From the NCBI RefSeq assembly GCF_000241305.1, contig NZ_BAEH01000009.1, positions 1 through 58,882 of the forward strand: a DNA stretch of 58,882 bases, written 5' to 3'. The notes beneath the pieces are model-generated. The model was not told the DNA's origin. It saw only the letters and a list, made by a program, of their open reading frames with translations, and did no database searches. Both the position numbers and the translations under genes were made by a program. This document shows positions 45,201 to 54,472 of the stretch, piece after piece (the first letter of the stretch is position 1; the number at the start of each line of letters is the position of its first letter). The DNA is from Gordonia effusa NBRC 100432 (GTDB lineage: Bacteria > Actinomycetota > Actinomycetes > Mycobacteriales > Mycobacteriaceae).

Positions 45201-46814
45201 TCAATCCTCGAGTGGATTGCCGCCCTTTTCCTGCAACTCACGCAAGACTTCACCCTCTTCGCGAGCGTGTTCCTTAGCGAGTTTCGCGTTGAGTTCCTGC
45301 TGATCCGCCGGATCGGCGGCCATGAGCGAACCGGTACCGGGTGCACCCGCGGAGCCAAGCTTGTTCATTCGCTTCGGCAGTGCCGCGCCCTGGTAGGGGA
45401 GCGGGATCGGGTGACCGTGGTCGTCGACCGGGCCAAGCGGCTGATGGATCTCGATGTACTCGCCCTGCGGGAGACGCTTGATGATGCCGGTCTCGATGCC
45501 GTGTTCGAGCACCGCGCGGTCGCTGCGCTGCAACGACAGTGCCCAGCGATAGGCGATGAAGTAGGCGAGCGGCGGGATGACGATCAGCCCGATTCGGCCC
45601 ATCCACGTCGTCGCGTTCAGTGATATGTGGAACTTGAGCGCGATGATGTCGTTCATACACGACAGCGTGAGGATGACGTAGAACGAGACAGCCATCGCAC
45701 CGATGGCAGTCCGCACCGGGACGTCACGCGGACGCTGCAGCAGGTTGTGATGCGCGTTGTCGCCGGTCAGGCGTTTCTCGATACTGGGGTAGCCGAACAT
45801 CAGGCCGAACATGATGCTGATGATCACCACCACCCAGAAGATGGCAGGGACGGTGTAATTGCCCAGATAGAGCTCCCAGGCGGGCATGAGCCGTGCCAGG
45901 CCGTCGGTCCACATCATGTAAATGTCGGGCTGAGAACCAGCCGAGACGTGTGCCGGGTTGTACGGACCGATCACCCACACCGGGTTGATCTGGAAGATGC
46001 CGGCCATGATGGCGATGACGCCGAAAACAATGGCGAAGAACGCGCCGCCCTTGGTGGCGAAGACCGGCATAATCCGAACGCCCACAACGTTTTTCTCGGT
46101 GCGGCCGGGGCCGGGGAACTGCGTGTGCTTCTGGTACCACACCAGCGCGAGGTGCGCGCCGATCAGGGCCAGAATGATCGCCGGGAACAACAGGATATGC
46201 AGCACGTAGAGGCGCGGGATGATGATTTCGCCAGGGAAGTCACCACCGAAGAGCGCCCAGTGCACCCACGTGCCGACAACGGGGATACCAAGGACAATTC
46301 CACTCATCGCGGCGCGGACGCCGGTACCCGAGAGCAAGTCGTCGGGGAGCGAGTATCCGAAGAAGCCCTCGAACATGGCGAGCAGCAGAAGCACGCAGCC
46401 GATGACCCAGTTGGCTTCACGTGGGCGGCGGAATGCGCCGGTGAAGAAGATGCGCATCATGTGCACGATGATCGAGGCTGCGAAGAGCAGTGCGGCCCAG
46501 TGGTGTACCTGGCGGACGAACAGGCCGCCGCGCACCTCGAAGGAGATGTTCAGCGTGGTTTCGTAGGCCTTGGTCATCATCACACCGTTGAGCGGCTGAT
46601 AATCACCGTGATAGATGACCTCCGACATCGACGGGTCGAAGAAGAAGGTCAGGTAGGTGCCCGAAAGCAGCAGGATGACGAACGAGTAGAGCGCGATCTC
46701 ACCGAGAAGGAATGACCAATGGGTCGGGAAGACCTTATTGATCTGGCGCCGCATACCCGCGGCATAGTGATACCGCGAATCGAGTTCTTCACTCTTAGTG
46801 GCAGCTTGGCTCAT
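45201..46814 (-). CDS. qcrB: Cytochrome bc1 complex cytochrome b subunit
   Basis: A 537-residue cytochrome b with the actinobacterial C-terminal extension. Heme-ligand histidines are in [20 protein letters not shown] and in the later [24 protein letters not shown]. The quinol-site PEWY-type motif is replaced by MPAWELY, as usual in this phylum. About eight or nine transmembrane helices are followed by a ~120-residue hydrophilic tail. ATG 46814 overlaps the qcrA stop (ATGA). It is the last gene of ctaE-qcrC-qcrA-qcrB and forms the quinol-oxidising core of the bcc-aa3 supercomplex. Confidence 0.97.
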   Translation of the reverse strand: MSQAATKSEELDSRYHYAAGMRRQINKVFPTHWSFLLGEIALYSFVILLLSGTYLTFFFDPSMSEVIYHGDYQPLNGVMMTKAYETTLNISFEVRGGLFVRQVHHWAALLFAASIIVHMMRIFFTGAFRRPREANWVIGCVLLLLAMFEGFFGYSLPDDLLSGTGVRAAMSGIVLGIPVVGTWVHWALFGGDFPGEIIIPRLYVLHILLFPAIILALIGAHLALVWYQKHTQFPGPGRTEKNVVGVRIMPVFATKGGAFFAIVFGVIAIMAGIFQINPVWVIGPYNPAHVSAGSQPDIYMMWTDGLARLMPAWELYLGNYTVPAIFWVVVIISIMFGLMFGYPSIEKRLTGDNAHHNLLQRPRDVPVRTAIGAMAVSFYVILTLSCMNDIIALKFHISLNATTWMGRIGLIVIPPLAYFIAYRWALSLQRSDRAVLEHGIETGIIKRLPQGEYIEIHQPLGPVDDHGHPIPLPYQGAALPKRMNKLGSAGAPGTGSLMAADPADQQELNAKLAKEHAREEGEVLRELQEKGGNPLED

Positions 46815-47968
46815 GACTTGCGCTCCCAGAATGCCGGTCCGACGGGCTCGATGAAGTCGCCGGCAGCGACCAGATACCCCTGATTGTTCACCGTGAGCGG
46901 CAGTTGGGCCAGCGCGCGTGCGGCCGGACCGAAGACCGGCTTGGCGTAGTGCAACGCGTCGAACTGCGACTGGTGGCACGGGCACAGAATGCGGTTGGTC
47001 TGCTGCTCATACAGCGAGGTCGGGCAGCCGAGGTGGCTGCAGACCTTCGTATAGGCGAAGTAGTCGCCGTAGTTGAAGCTTTCCTGGCCCTTGCGCTTGA
47101 TCGCGCGGGCCGCGTCCTCGGGACGCAGGCGGATGAGCATCACCGGGTTGCGCACCAGACGCAGCCCCTCGATCAGCTTGTGGCGGGACTCCTCGGTCTC
47201 GCCGTGACCGTCGGAAACGCGCCACGGGAAAACAGTCTCCATACCGCCGGCGTCGAGATCTTCCGGACGCACCAATGCGACCTGCAATGGGTTTCCGGTG
47301 TCGCGACGCAGGAAAATCGTTTCGTTAGGCGCTTCTGGCGGGTTGTAGATCGGGGACCAGCCGGTGTGCCACAGATCCGATTTGTCGCCCTTTGCCCATG
47401 GATTCTTCACCATGCCGCCGAACATGGCGACGATTCCGGTGAAGGTCAGCGCACCGAGTCCGAAGGCGGCCGAGCCCATGATCAACTTGCGGCGCGGAAG
47501 CGTGGAAGTCTCCAGCGAGTTCTCCAGCAGCGCAGCGGTCGTCTTCTTGTCAACCTCTGCGGAGCCACCGTCGTGACGGTCCTGGACCGCGATCTCGGCG
47601 GGGATGAATCGCTTGGTGAACTGAACCGCTCCGATGCCGATCGATAGGACCGACAGGCCGAAGGTCACACCCAACAGTGGGGTGTTGAGTGTGTAGCGCC
47701 AGTAATTGTCATCGCCGGGGAGAGCGAACTCCCAGTGGTTCCAGATGAAGATGATGAAACAGGCGACAGCCGAGATTCCGGCGAGTGCGAACCAGAATGC
47801 GACAGTTCGTTCGGCGCGCTTTTCCGCTTTGGTGCCTGGCTCCGGGAAACGCGGCTCGCGATGCAGGATTTCGACGCCGTCGAGGTTGGTGCCGAGTTTG
47901 ACCAACTCGTCATTCGACATCTGCTCGAGTTCTTCGTTGGACGGAGTGTCCTTGTCATTTGCGCTCAT
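46811..47968 (-). CDS. qcrA: Cytochrome bc1 complex Rieske iron-sulfur subunit
   Basis: A 385-residue Rieske protein with the actinobacterial three-helix N-terminal region (helices at ~60-80, ~100-120 and ~165-190). The [2Fe-2S] ligands are in [10 protein letters not shown] and CPCHQSQFD (residues ~315-340). It passes electrons from quinol to QcrC. ATG 47968 overlaps the qcrC stop. Helix 3 is preceded by a twin-Arg-containing [19 protein letters not shown], consistent with Tat export of the cluster domain as known for actinobacterial Rieske proteins. Confidence 0.97.
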   Translation of the reverse strand: MSANDKDTPSNEELEQMSNDELVKLGTNLDGVEILHREPRFPEPGTKAEKRAERTVAFWFALAGISAVACFIIFIWNHWEFALPGDDNYWRYTLNTPLLGVTFGLSVLSIGIGAVQFTKRFIPAEIAVQDRHDGGSAEVDKKTTAALLENSLETSTLPRRKLIMGSAAFGLGALTFTGIVAMFGGMVKNPWAKGDKSDLWHTGWSPIYNPPEAPNETIFLRRDTGNPLQVALVRPEDLDAGGMETVFPWRVSDGHGETEESRHKLIEGLRLVRNPVMLIRLRPEDAARAIKRKGQESFNYGDYFAYTKVCSHLGCPTSLYEQQTNRILCPCHQSQFDALHYAKPVFGPAARALAQLPLTVNNQGYLVAAGDFIEPVGPAFWERKS

Positions 47969-48867
47969 GAACGTGATCCCATCCACATTGCGAAGGCGAC
48001 GATCGCGCCGACGCCGACGACCCACATGACCATGCCCTCGGAGACCGGTCCAAAACCGCCGAGCGACAGGCCACCCTGGGGCTTCGACTCGGTGACATAT
48101 TTGACGAACCCGATGATGTCGCGCTTCTCTTCCAGCGAGAGCTGGCGGTTGGAGAACTTCGGCATATTCTGCGGGCCGGTGAGCATCGCGGTGTAGAGCT
48201 GCTGCTCACTCGGTGCGTCGAGCGGGGGAGCGTACTTACCCGACGACAGCGCGCCGCCACGACCGGTGAAGTTGTGGCATGAGGCGCAGTTCAGCCGGAA
48301 CAACTCGCTGCCTCGGCCGAGGTTTTCACCACGCAGGCTTTCCTGAGCAAGAACGGTCACACCGTTCTTGTCCTTCTTCACCGAGCCGTCGGGGTTGCGC
48401 TCGGGAATGACCTTGGGGCCGCCACCCTGCGACTGGATATACGCGCCGAGCTGCTCGATCTGAGCGGGGGTGAACTTCTCGGGCTTGCGAGCGGCCTGGG
48501 CCTCTCCGCGCGCGGCTGGCATACGTCCGGACGACACCTGGAAGTACACCGCCGCGTCGCCGACGCCGATGAGCGTCGGACCGCGGTCGGTGACGCCCTG
48601 CAGGTTTGCTCCGTGGCAGGTGATGCACGAGGTGTCGTAGAGCTGCTTGCCGTCACTGATCAACGATGCGTTGGTCGGATCGGCGGTGGCGACCTGTGGC
48701 TTGGGGGTGAGCACCGAAGCGATGACGCCTGCGGCGACCAGGCCAAGCATCAGCAGGATCGCGCCGCTGGCACGACGACGCAACTTGCGTCGAGAGCGGG
48801 CGGTGCGTGCTCCCTTAACGTCGGTGTCGGTCGCGTCATCCGACTGTCGCGGTGGAGATGAGCTCAT
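47965..48867 (-). CDS. qcrC: Cytochrome bc1 complex diheme cytochrome c subunit (cytochrome cc)
   Basis: A 300-residue diheme c-type cytochrome. An Arg-rich N-terminus and one membrane helix (~35-55) are followed by two heme domains with CITCH (~80) and CASCH (~180) motifs. A C-terminal anchor helix lies at ~275-295. Having two hemes on one subunit lets it replace a soluble cytochrome c and reduce CtaC directly. It lies 59 bp downstream of ctaE in the same operon. Confidence 0.97.
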   Translation of the reverse strand: MSSSPPRQSDDATDTDVKGARTARSRRKLRRRASGAILLMLGLVAAGVIASVLTPKPQVATADPTNASLISDGKQLYDTSCITCHGANLQGVTDRGPTLIGVGDAAVYFQVSSGRMPAARGEAQAARKPEKFTPAQIEQLGAYIQSQGGGPKVIPERNPDGSVKKDKNGVTVLAQESLRGENLGRGSELFRLNCASCHNFTGRGGALSSGKYAPPLDAPSEQQLYTAMLTGPQNMPKFSNRQLSLEEKRDIIGFVKYVTESKPQGGLSLGGFGPVSEGMVMWVVGVGAIVAFAMWMGSRS

Positions 48868-48926
48868 CTGTGTCTCTCTATGCGGACGGATTTGGAAATA
48901 TGGGCTGTAAGTCTTTGGGGTGTGCG

Positions 48927-49538
48927 TCAGCGAATGAAGTAGATCGTGACGAATAGGCCGATCCAGACGATGTCGACGAAGTGCCAGTAGTAGGACACGA
49001 CGATGGCCGCGGTGGCCTGGGCCGGGGTGAACTTCGACAATTTGGTGCGGACCAGCAGGAAGATGAAGGCCACGAGTCCGCCGATGACGTGCATGCCGTG
49101 GAAGCCGGTCGCCATGTAGAAGGTCGACCCGTACGCACTCGACGAGAGGGTCGTGCCCTCATGGACCAGGTGGTAGTACTCGTAAGCCTGACCGGCGACA
49201 AAGAAGGCGCCCATAAGGAAGGTGAGGATGTACCACCGGCGCAACCCGAAAACGTCGCCGCGCTCAGCTGCGAAAACGCCCATCTGGCAGGTCACCGACG
49301 ACAGAATCAACACTGTCGTGACCGGGATGGCCAATCCGAGGTTCAACTCGGTCGGCTCGGGTGGCCAACCGACATTGGAATTCGCTCGGGCGACGAAGTA
49401 CATCGCGAAAAGTCCGGCGAAGAACATCAACTCACTGGAGAGCCACACGATTGTGCCGACGCTGACCATATTTGGGCGGTTCAGCGAGTGCACCCGCGCC
49501 GTGATGGCCGTTCCTTGGGTACCTGCAGCGCTAGTCAC
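48927..49538 (-). CDS. ctaE: Cytochrome c oxidase subunit III
   Basis: A 203-residue subunit III with five transmembrane helices (~25-45, ~65-85, ~95-115, ~135-155, ~180-200). Conserved features include [34 protein letters not shown] and [13 protein letters not shown]. It is the first gene of the respiratory operon; the promoter lies in 49539-49669, shared with the divergent trpD. Subunit I (ctaD) is not in the window, as in mycobacteria where it is unlinked. Confidence 0.97.
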   Translation of the reverse strand: MTSAAGTQGTAITARVHSLNRPNMVSVGTIVWLSSELMFFAGLFAMYFVARANSNVGWPPEPTELNLGLAIPVTTVLILSSVTCQMGVFAAERGDVFGLRRWYILTFLMGAFFVAGQAYEYYHLVHEGTTLSSSAYGSTFYMATGFHGMHVIGGLVAFIFLLVRTKLSKFTPAQATAAIVVSYYWHFVDIVWIGLFVTIYFIR

Positions 49539-49669
49539 AGATGAAAGTATGACGGTTCGTAGTAAGCGGTGACCACCGGGGTCGGGAAATTGGTCGAAGA
49601 AAATGACTCGACCCTGGTAGACGGGGTGCCGAGCAGGGGGTTCGGCGTGTCACGACTAGTCTCTGTGGG

Positions 49670-50728
49670 GTGACCGCCTCTGCATCCGAACAGTTCACCT
49701 GGCCGCAGATCCTCGGATCGGTGGCCGACGGCCACGATCTCGATGTCGAGCAGGCGCGTTGGGCGATGAACGAGATTATGACCGACTCGGCCACCAGCGC
49801 TCAGATCGCGGCATTTGCCGTCGCGGTGAAGATGAAGGGGGCGGCGCCGGCCGAGTTACGGGGTCTGGCCGAGGCGATGCTGTCGCACGCGACGCTGGTC
49901 GACGTGTCGCGTCCGGCCGTCGATATCGTCGGCACTGGGGGTGACCGGTCGCATACGGTGAATATCTCGACGATGTCGTCGCTGGTCGTCGCCGCGAGTG
50001 GGTTGGCGGTGGTGAAACACGGCAACCGCGCGTCGTCGTCCAAGAGCGGCGGCGCCGACGTCTTAGAGGCACTTGGCGTGAAGATTGATCAGTCGGCCGC
50101 GCAGGTCGAGCAGTCGGTAAACGAGCTGGGTATCGGCTTCTGTTTTGCCGCGGCGTTTCATCCCGCGTACCGTTTCACCGGCCCGCCGCGGAAGGAAATT
50201 GGTATCCCGACCGTCTTCAATGTCCTTGGGCCACTTACCAATCCAGCCTCACCACAGGCTGGACTGATCGGCTGCGCTTTTGGCGATTTGGCTCCGGTGC
50301 TGGCGCAGACCTTCGCCGATCGCGGGAACTCGGTGCTGGTGGTACGCGGCGATGACGGGCTGGACGAACTGACGACGACCGGCACCTCCACCGTGTGGCA
50401 GGTCGTGGACGGACGTGTGACCGTCTCGACCGTCGATCCGCGCGACCTCGACATCGACATCGTCGAACTCTCCGCGCTGCGGGGCGGCGACGCCACCGTG
50501 AATGCCGGGGTCGCCCGGGATCTCTTCGCCGGCGCGCGCGGTCCAGTGCGCGATGCTGTGTTGCTGAATTCGGCTGGAGCAATTGTCGCCGCCGAACAGA
50601 CCGGTCCGTTGGCCGGTCCCGCGTTGAACGATGCGCTGCGGGCGGGGATGAAGCGTGCGGCCGCAGCGATCGATTCGGGCGCGGTTACCGCACTGCTCGA
50701 TGATTGGATCGTGCTGACCAATCGTTGA
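49670..50728 (+). CDS. trpD: Anthranilate phosphoribosyltransferase
   Basis: A 352-residue enzyme of tryptophan synthesis that joins anthranilate to PRPP. The PRPP-binding GTGGD (DIVGTGGDRSHTVNIST, ~85-101), KHGNRASSSKSGGADVLEALG (~118-138) and the second metal-site region GDDGLDELTT are all intact. The GTG start at 49670 is followed by the expected N-terminal helical domain. No other trp genes are linked, as in M. tuberculosis (Rv2192c). It is convergent with a small AsnC-type gene 14 bp away. Confidence 0.97.
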   Translation: MTASASEQFTWPQILGSVADGHDLDVEQARWAMNEIMTDSATSAQIAAFAVAVKMKGAAPAELRGLAEAMLSHATLVDVSRPAVDIVGTGGDRSHTVNISTMSSLVVAASGLAVVKHGNRASSSKSGGADVLEALGVKIDQSAAQVEQSVNELGIGFCFAAAFHPAYRFTGPPRKEIGIPTVFNVLGPLTNPASPQAGLIGCAFGDLAPVLAQTFADRGNSVLVVRGDDGLDELTTTGTSTVWQVVDGRVTVSTVDPRDLDIDIVELSALRGGDATVNAGVARDLFAGARGPVRDAVLLNSAGAIVAAEQTGPLAGPALNDALRAGMKRAAAAIDSGAVTALLDDWIVLTNR

Positions 50729-50742
50729 AACGCTTTGGCGAC

Positions 50743-51018
50743 CTATTCGCCGAGCGAGAAGGTGGCCTCGGTATCGGCGCTGGAGTAGCTGCGGAAGGCG
50801 ATATGAGTCGCGGTATGCGTGACGCCGGGAATTCGGTTGATCTGATTGGTGACGACCTCGGCGATCTGCTCGTGGTCCCGTACCCGAACCTTGGCGATCA
50901 GATCGACGTCACCCGCGCATGAGTACACCTCGGCGACGCCGGGGACGTCGGCGACCGCTTGTGCGGTCTCGGGAATCTGGTGGACGTCGGCCGAAATGAG
51001 CACGATGGCGGTGATCAT
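50743..51018 (-). CDS. Stand-alone Lrp/AsnC ligand-binding (RAM) domain protein
   Basis: A 91-residue protein consisting only of the ligand-binding alpha/beta domain of Lrp/AsnC regulators (TAIVLISADVHQIPETAQAVA, GVAEVYSCAGDVDLIAKVRV). It lacks the DNA-binding helix-turn-helix. Such proteins form oligomers that bind amino acids or pair with full-length Lrp proteins. ATG 51018 begins the domain exactly. It lies 5 bp after the stop of the nuclease gene on the same strand, so the two are co-transcribed. Confidence 0.88.
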   Translation of the reverse strand: MITAIVLISADVHQIPETAQAVADVPGVAEVYSCAGDVDLIAKVRVRDHEQIAEVVTNQINRIPGVTHTATHIAFRSYSSADTEATFSLGE

Positions 51019-51023
51019 GCGGT

Positions 51024-52880
51024 TCAGCGTATCCGGTGAGGCCGAGCAGTTGGGCTGGCACGGGCGCCACGAGCAGTCAGCAGCCAGTCCTCCCAGCGGC
51101 ATGCGGTCCGGGTTGGCAGACTCAGCGCGTCACTGGCCGCCACGATTCGCGCACCCGGCTCGGTGATCCAGCGGTAGATGAGCGCGGCTTCTTCCGCTGG
51201 GGCGCCGCGTAGCGGGCCGCACTCGGCGCTTACCGTCTGGGCGGAGCTGACGAGCGCGTCGACGACGGCCATCGGTGCGGTACCGCGTCGAGCGACGCCA
51301 GCGTTTGCCAGGCGACCGTGCCGGATGACCGCGAACTCCCAGCCGCCGCTGCCGTCCGGGCGTGCGACGACCAATTCGGCTATGGCGCATAGGGAATGCA
51401 AACGCTGACACCGCGCCAACGCGTCGATCGTCGCTGTGAGGCGGTCTCGGTGCCGTGTTGCTGTCTCGAACATCTCGGCGTTCGCGTAGGTGGTCATCTG
51501 ATCGCGGAGGGAGACCAGAAGCTCGTCGGATGCTCCGGTGAACAGGGCGTGTATCGCGGTGACGCGCGGTAGGTAGTCGGGGAGGGTTTGCGGAACCGAA
51601 CTCGCCGCGCGGCATCCGCCAACGGCGCGGGTCGCGGCCGGATCGGTCCGGCACCAGTGATGTTTACTCGTCGAACCCAAACGCGTTGTGCACGTGCGTA
51701 ATTGGGCCGCCGACGACAGATGATCGGCAACGGTCTGTGCGACGGTTCGATTGGCGATCGGGCCGATACAGTTCTCCTCGGGTGAGCGGCTGACGCGCAA
51801 ACGAGAGAATCGCTCACTGGTCAGGACGATCCACCACCCCTTGTGTGGATGTTTGGACCGTCGGTTGTAGGCGGGGGCGTGTGCGGCCAGCAGCCGAAGC
51901 TCGCGGACCCCGGCTTCTAGTCCGTGCGCGCACTCGACGTGGTCGACATGGGTGGCGAGCGCGACCATCTCCGACATCCGGGGTCGTGTTTCCGCGCCGG
52001 TGAAATACGACGAAACGCGGCGTCGGAGATCGACGGCGGTGCCAACGTAGAGGACTTCCGCGCCGGGCCCGCGGAATAGATATACGCCGGGCCGGCGCGG
52101 CAGTCCGGTCGCGAGATGACGTTTGGCGCGCTGGGCCGGCGTAGCGCGCGGTAGAAATTCGAGTAGTTCCCGATAGGTGTGCACGCCCTTGTTGCCGATG
52201 CGTTCTAGTAACCGGTAGAAGACCTCGACTGTTGCTCGCGCGTCGTCGAGCGCGCGGTGCGTCGGGCGGGTGGCGACATCGAAGAGATCGGCTAGCGCGG
52301 CGAGTTTTACGGTCGGGGCTTCATCGCGGCTCAGGATGCGCCGGGCCATCGCCACCGTGCACAGGGTCGCCGCGAATGGCCAGTCGAGGTGAAGTGAGCT
52401 CGCGCCGCGGCGAAGGAAGCCGGTGTCGAATCGGGCGTTGTGGGCGACCAGAACCGCGCCGCGAGCGAATTCGAAGAAGGCCGGCAGCACCGAGTCGACT
52501 GTTGGGGCCGCGGTAACCATCGCCGTGGTGATTCCGGTCAGCGTGACGATTTGTGGCGGAATCTCGCGTCCGGGATCGACCAGAGTGGCGAATTCTCCGA
52601 CGACTTCGCCGCGTTGAATGCGGACCGCGCCGATCTCGGTGATCGCGTCGGTGGCCGCACCGCCGGTTGTTTCCAAGTCGACGACGACGATCGGCGTCTC
52701 GAACAAGGGCTGGTCGATACCGCCGTAGACCGCGGCGATCAACTCGGCCTCGGTGGGAGCCGACCGACCGCCTCGACGCGTACCGCGGGATGTCTGCGGC
52801 GGTAATCCCACGTCCGGTAGGCCGCTGTCGGCGAAGGTCAGCTGTTCCACGTTGCGAACATTAGTTCGACCTACCGACAA
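51024..52880 (-). CDS. DEDDh exonuclease - GIY-YIG (UvrC-like) nuclease fusion
   Basis: A 618-residue protein of the actinobacterial 'DEDD exonuclease domain' type (Rv2191 position). Residues ~55-235 form a DnaQ-like 3'-5' exonuclease with VVDLETTG (DxE), VAHNARFD and HRALDDARAT (HxxxxD). Residues ~255-340 form a GIY-YIG domain with GVYLFRGPGAEVLYVGTAVDLRRRV. A UvrC-like C-terminal part follows. It looks like a repair or proofreading nuclease related to Cho/UvrC. TTG 52880 gives the longest frame. GTG 52850 (VEQLTFADSG) is an equally possible start, and neither has a strong ribosome-binding site. Confidence 0.9.
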   Translation of the reverse strand: MSVGRTNVRNVEQLTFADSGLPDVGLPPQTSRGTRRGGRSAPTEAELIAAVYGGIDQPLFETPIVVVDLETTGGAATDAITEIGAVRIQRGEVVGEFATLVDPGREIPPQIVTLTGITTAMVTAAPTVDSVLPAFFEFARGAVLVAHNARFDTGFLRRGASSLHLDWPFAATLCTVAMARRILSRDEAPTVKLAALADLFDVATRPTHRALDDARATVEVFYRLLERIGNKGVHTYRELLEFLPRATPAQRAKRHLATGLPRRPGVYLFRGPGAEVLYVGTAVDLRRRVSSYFTGAETRPRMSEMVALATHVDHVECAHGLEAGVRELRLLAAHAPAYNRRSKHPHKGWWIVLTSERFSRLRVSRSPEENCIGPIANRTVAQTVADHLSSAAQLRTCTTRLGSTSKHHWCRTDPAATRAVGGCRAASSVPQTLPDYLPRVTAIHALFTGASDELLVSLRDQMTTYANAEMFETATRHRDRLTATIDALARCQRLHSLCAIAELVVARPDGSGGWEFAVIRHGRLANAGVARRGTAPMAVVDALVSSAQTVSAECGPLRGAPAEEAALIYRWITEPGARIVAASDALSLPTRTACRWEDWLLTARGARASPTARPHRIR

Positions 52881-53107
52881 CCCGCGGGAGGTCGCTCCCG
52901 GAGAGGTCGGCGGAACGTTCTTCCGGGCCTCAGGCGACCCGGGTGTGTCTGGTGTGACTGGTGTGAGATCGGAGAGTTGTCAGGGGTCGGCCCTAGTCTC
53001 CAGTTCAGGTTCACCCTCGAGTGTCGATTGCGAATACGTACCGGGGCGTGAACACCGAATTGCCAGGAAACTAACCGTTCACCTGAGTGGTGAGATGGAG
53101 ATCACAG

Positions 53108-53392
53108 ATGAAGATTGATTGCGAGACCTGCCCGGCCCGTCGCGTTGCTTGTGACGGCTGCATGATGCAGGTGCTTTTTGAGCCGTTGAGCAGCGATGAT
53201 GTAACGCCCGACGAGCAGATGGCGATAGTGAGTTCAGAAACAATCGATGACCGTGAGTTGCTCGCGGCGATCGATGTCTTTAGCGCTGCTTCGATGGTGT
53301 CGAGGCAGGATGCGACATCGGCAAGAAATGCCATCGCGGCACGTCAGGACGGTGCCGGCCGGGGCCATCTGCGAATTCTTCGCGCGAGCTGA
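53108..53392 (+). CDS. Small Cys-rich conserved protein, possibly metal-binding
   Basis: A 94-residue protein whose first 20 residues hold four Cys in the pattern C-x2-C-x6-C-x2-C (DCETCPARRVACDGC). This is a typical zinc-knuckle or Fe-S spacing. The rest is helical and acidic, with no signal peptide. I recall similar small proteins beside NlpC/P60 genes in other actinomycetes, but no function is known to me. ATG 53108 is preferred over an in-frame ATG at 53087 because the conserved motif begins immediately. The 227-bp region 52881-53107 contains its promoter and three GGTGTG-type short repeats (52950-52975), and no other gene. Confidence 0.75.
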   Translation: MKIDCETCPARRVACDGCMMQVLFEPLSSDDVTPDEQMAIVSSETIDDRELLAAIDVFSAASMVSRQDATSARNAIAARQDGAGRGHLRILRAS

Positions 53393-53505
53393 TGTGACAC
53401 GCCGAAAATCGGTTGCGTCCGTCGTTGGACAGCGCCCGGAAAGTTTCGTAACCTTTCTGAGACATTTGCGGAACGTCCCGCTTCGAACTCGAAGTGGTCC
53501 GCGAA

Positions 53506-53668
53506 TATCACCGCTTAATCACCCGCGAGGGTGAGCCGGGGAACCACTTTGTTCGGCACAGTCCGATTGGGGTGAGTCGCGGCGCGACGACAAGGTCGGC
53601 GCGGCGCGTAGGGCGATCTTCCAGCCCGAACCCGACAGCTAACTCGGTAGGCGGTAGGGAGAACAAAG
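53506..53668 (+). ncRNA. Cyclic di-AMP riboswitch (ydaO/yuaA type)
   Basis: The leader of the next gene carries the ydaO motif landmarks in order. These are GCTTAATC and CCGCGAGGGTGAGCCGGGGA near 53512-53541, TTGGGGTGAGTCGCGGCGCG near 53568-53587, GATCTTCCAGCCCGAACCCG near 53610-53629, and GACAGCTAACTCGGTAGGCG near 53634-53653, followed by GTAGGGAGA. In actinomycetes this class precedes cell-wall hydrolase genes (rpf, NlpC/P60) and turns expression off when c-di-AMP is abundant. The AAAGGAG-type ribosome-binding site at 53666-53672 lies just after it. Promoter elements should lie in 53430-53490. Confidence 0.88.
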
Positions 53669-53681
53669 GAGAACACTCTTC

Positions 53682-54362
53682 GTGGCCAAACATCGTTTGG
53701 AACAGCCTGGCCGTAGCGCCAAGGTAGCCAAAGGTGCTGTGATCGCTGGGTCGATTGCCGTCGGCTCGCTCGCGGCTTCCGCAGGTTCCGCGTTTGCGGC
53801 CCCAGTGCCTGCGCCGATGCCGAACAACACAATCGACTTCCCGGCTCTGGGCAAGGCGCTCCTGGCGCCACATGCCAAGCCGGCCGCCAAGAAGCAGGCG
53901 CCCGCGCCCGCCAAGGTGGCGATCCCCAACGTTGGCACATTCAACGTGCCCGGCCTGAATCAGAATCAGGTTCCGGCTCAGTTCCGTCCGGGCCAGCGGA
54001 TCGCGCCGCTGCTCCGACAGGACACCGGCGTTCGCGTCCTCGCGACGGCCGAGTCCAAGATCGGTTCGCCGTACGTCTACGGTTCGGCCGGACCGAATGC
54101 CTTCGACTGCTCGGGTCTGGTCTACTACTCGTACAAGCAGGCCGGTAAGACCATCCCGCGCGACTCGTACGGTCAGCTTGGCGGTGGACGCCCAGTGGCC
54201 TACAAAGATGCCAAGCCCGGCGACGTGCTGATCTTCAACGGCGGTAGCCACGCCGGTATCTACGCCGGCAACGGTATGTTCGTTCATTCTTCGACCGAAG
54301 GTGTGCCGGTTCGTAAGGCGCCTGTCAAGGAATGGGCATTGACCGGCGTTCGCCGTTACTGA
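53682..54362 (+). CDS. Secreted NlpC/P60 peptidoglycan endopeptidase (short, RipB/RipD-like)
   Basis: A 226-residue exported hydrolase. A signal peptide (basic start, hydrophobic core, cleavage near SAFAAP ~41) is followed by a Pro/Ala/Lys linker. The C-terminal NlpC/P60 domain (~115-226) has the catalytic Cys in FDCSGLVYY and His in GGSHAGIYAG, with HSS near the end. It would cleave between D-glutamate and diaminopimelate in stem peptides. The GTG start at 53682 is preceded by AAAGGAG. Expression is probably controlled by the c-di-AMP riboswitch directly upstream. A second NlpC/P60 gene follows. Confidence 0.93.
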   Translation: MAKHRLEQPGRSAKVAKGAVIAGSIAVGSLAASAGSAFAAPVPAPMPNNTIDFPALGKALLAPHAKPAAKKQAPAPAKVAIPNVGTFNVPGLNQNQVPAQFRPGQRIAPLLRQDTGVRVLATAESKIGSPYVYGSAGPNAFDCSGLVYYSYKQAGKTIPRDSYGQLGGGRPVAYKDAKPGDVLIFNGGSHAGIYAGNGMFVHSSTEGVPVRKAPVKEWALTGVRRY

Positions 54363-54403
54363 GCGTACCGCGACGTAGACAGTTGCGATCTTGACGAAAC
54401 ATT

Positions 54404-54435
54404 GGGCGGACCGGCCGGTACTCGGCGGTTCGCCC
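54404..54435 (+). terminator. Hairpin between the two NlpC/P60 genes
   Basis: GGGCGGACCG (54404-54413) pairs with CGGTTCGCCC (54426-54435), one G-T-type mismatch in a 10-bp stem. It lies 41 bp after the first gene's stop and would separate the two genes' transcripts. Confidence 0.5.
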
Positions 54436-54472
54436 GATGTCGTCATATGAATGGGCAGAGGAGTATCGCGCG

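Noticed and set aside
45627..46715. Open frame of about 362 codons on the plus strand
   Set aside because: It is antisense to qcrB. The product is rich in His, Asp, Glu and Arg, as expected from the complement of membrane-helix codons.
50737..50751. GGCGA-CCTAT-TCGCC between trpD and the AsnC-type gene
   Set aside because: A 5-bp stem overlapping coding sequence, not distinguishable from chance in GC-rich DNA.
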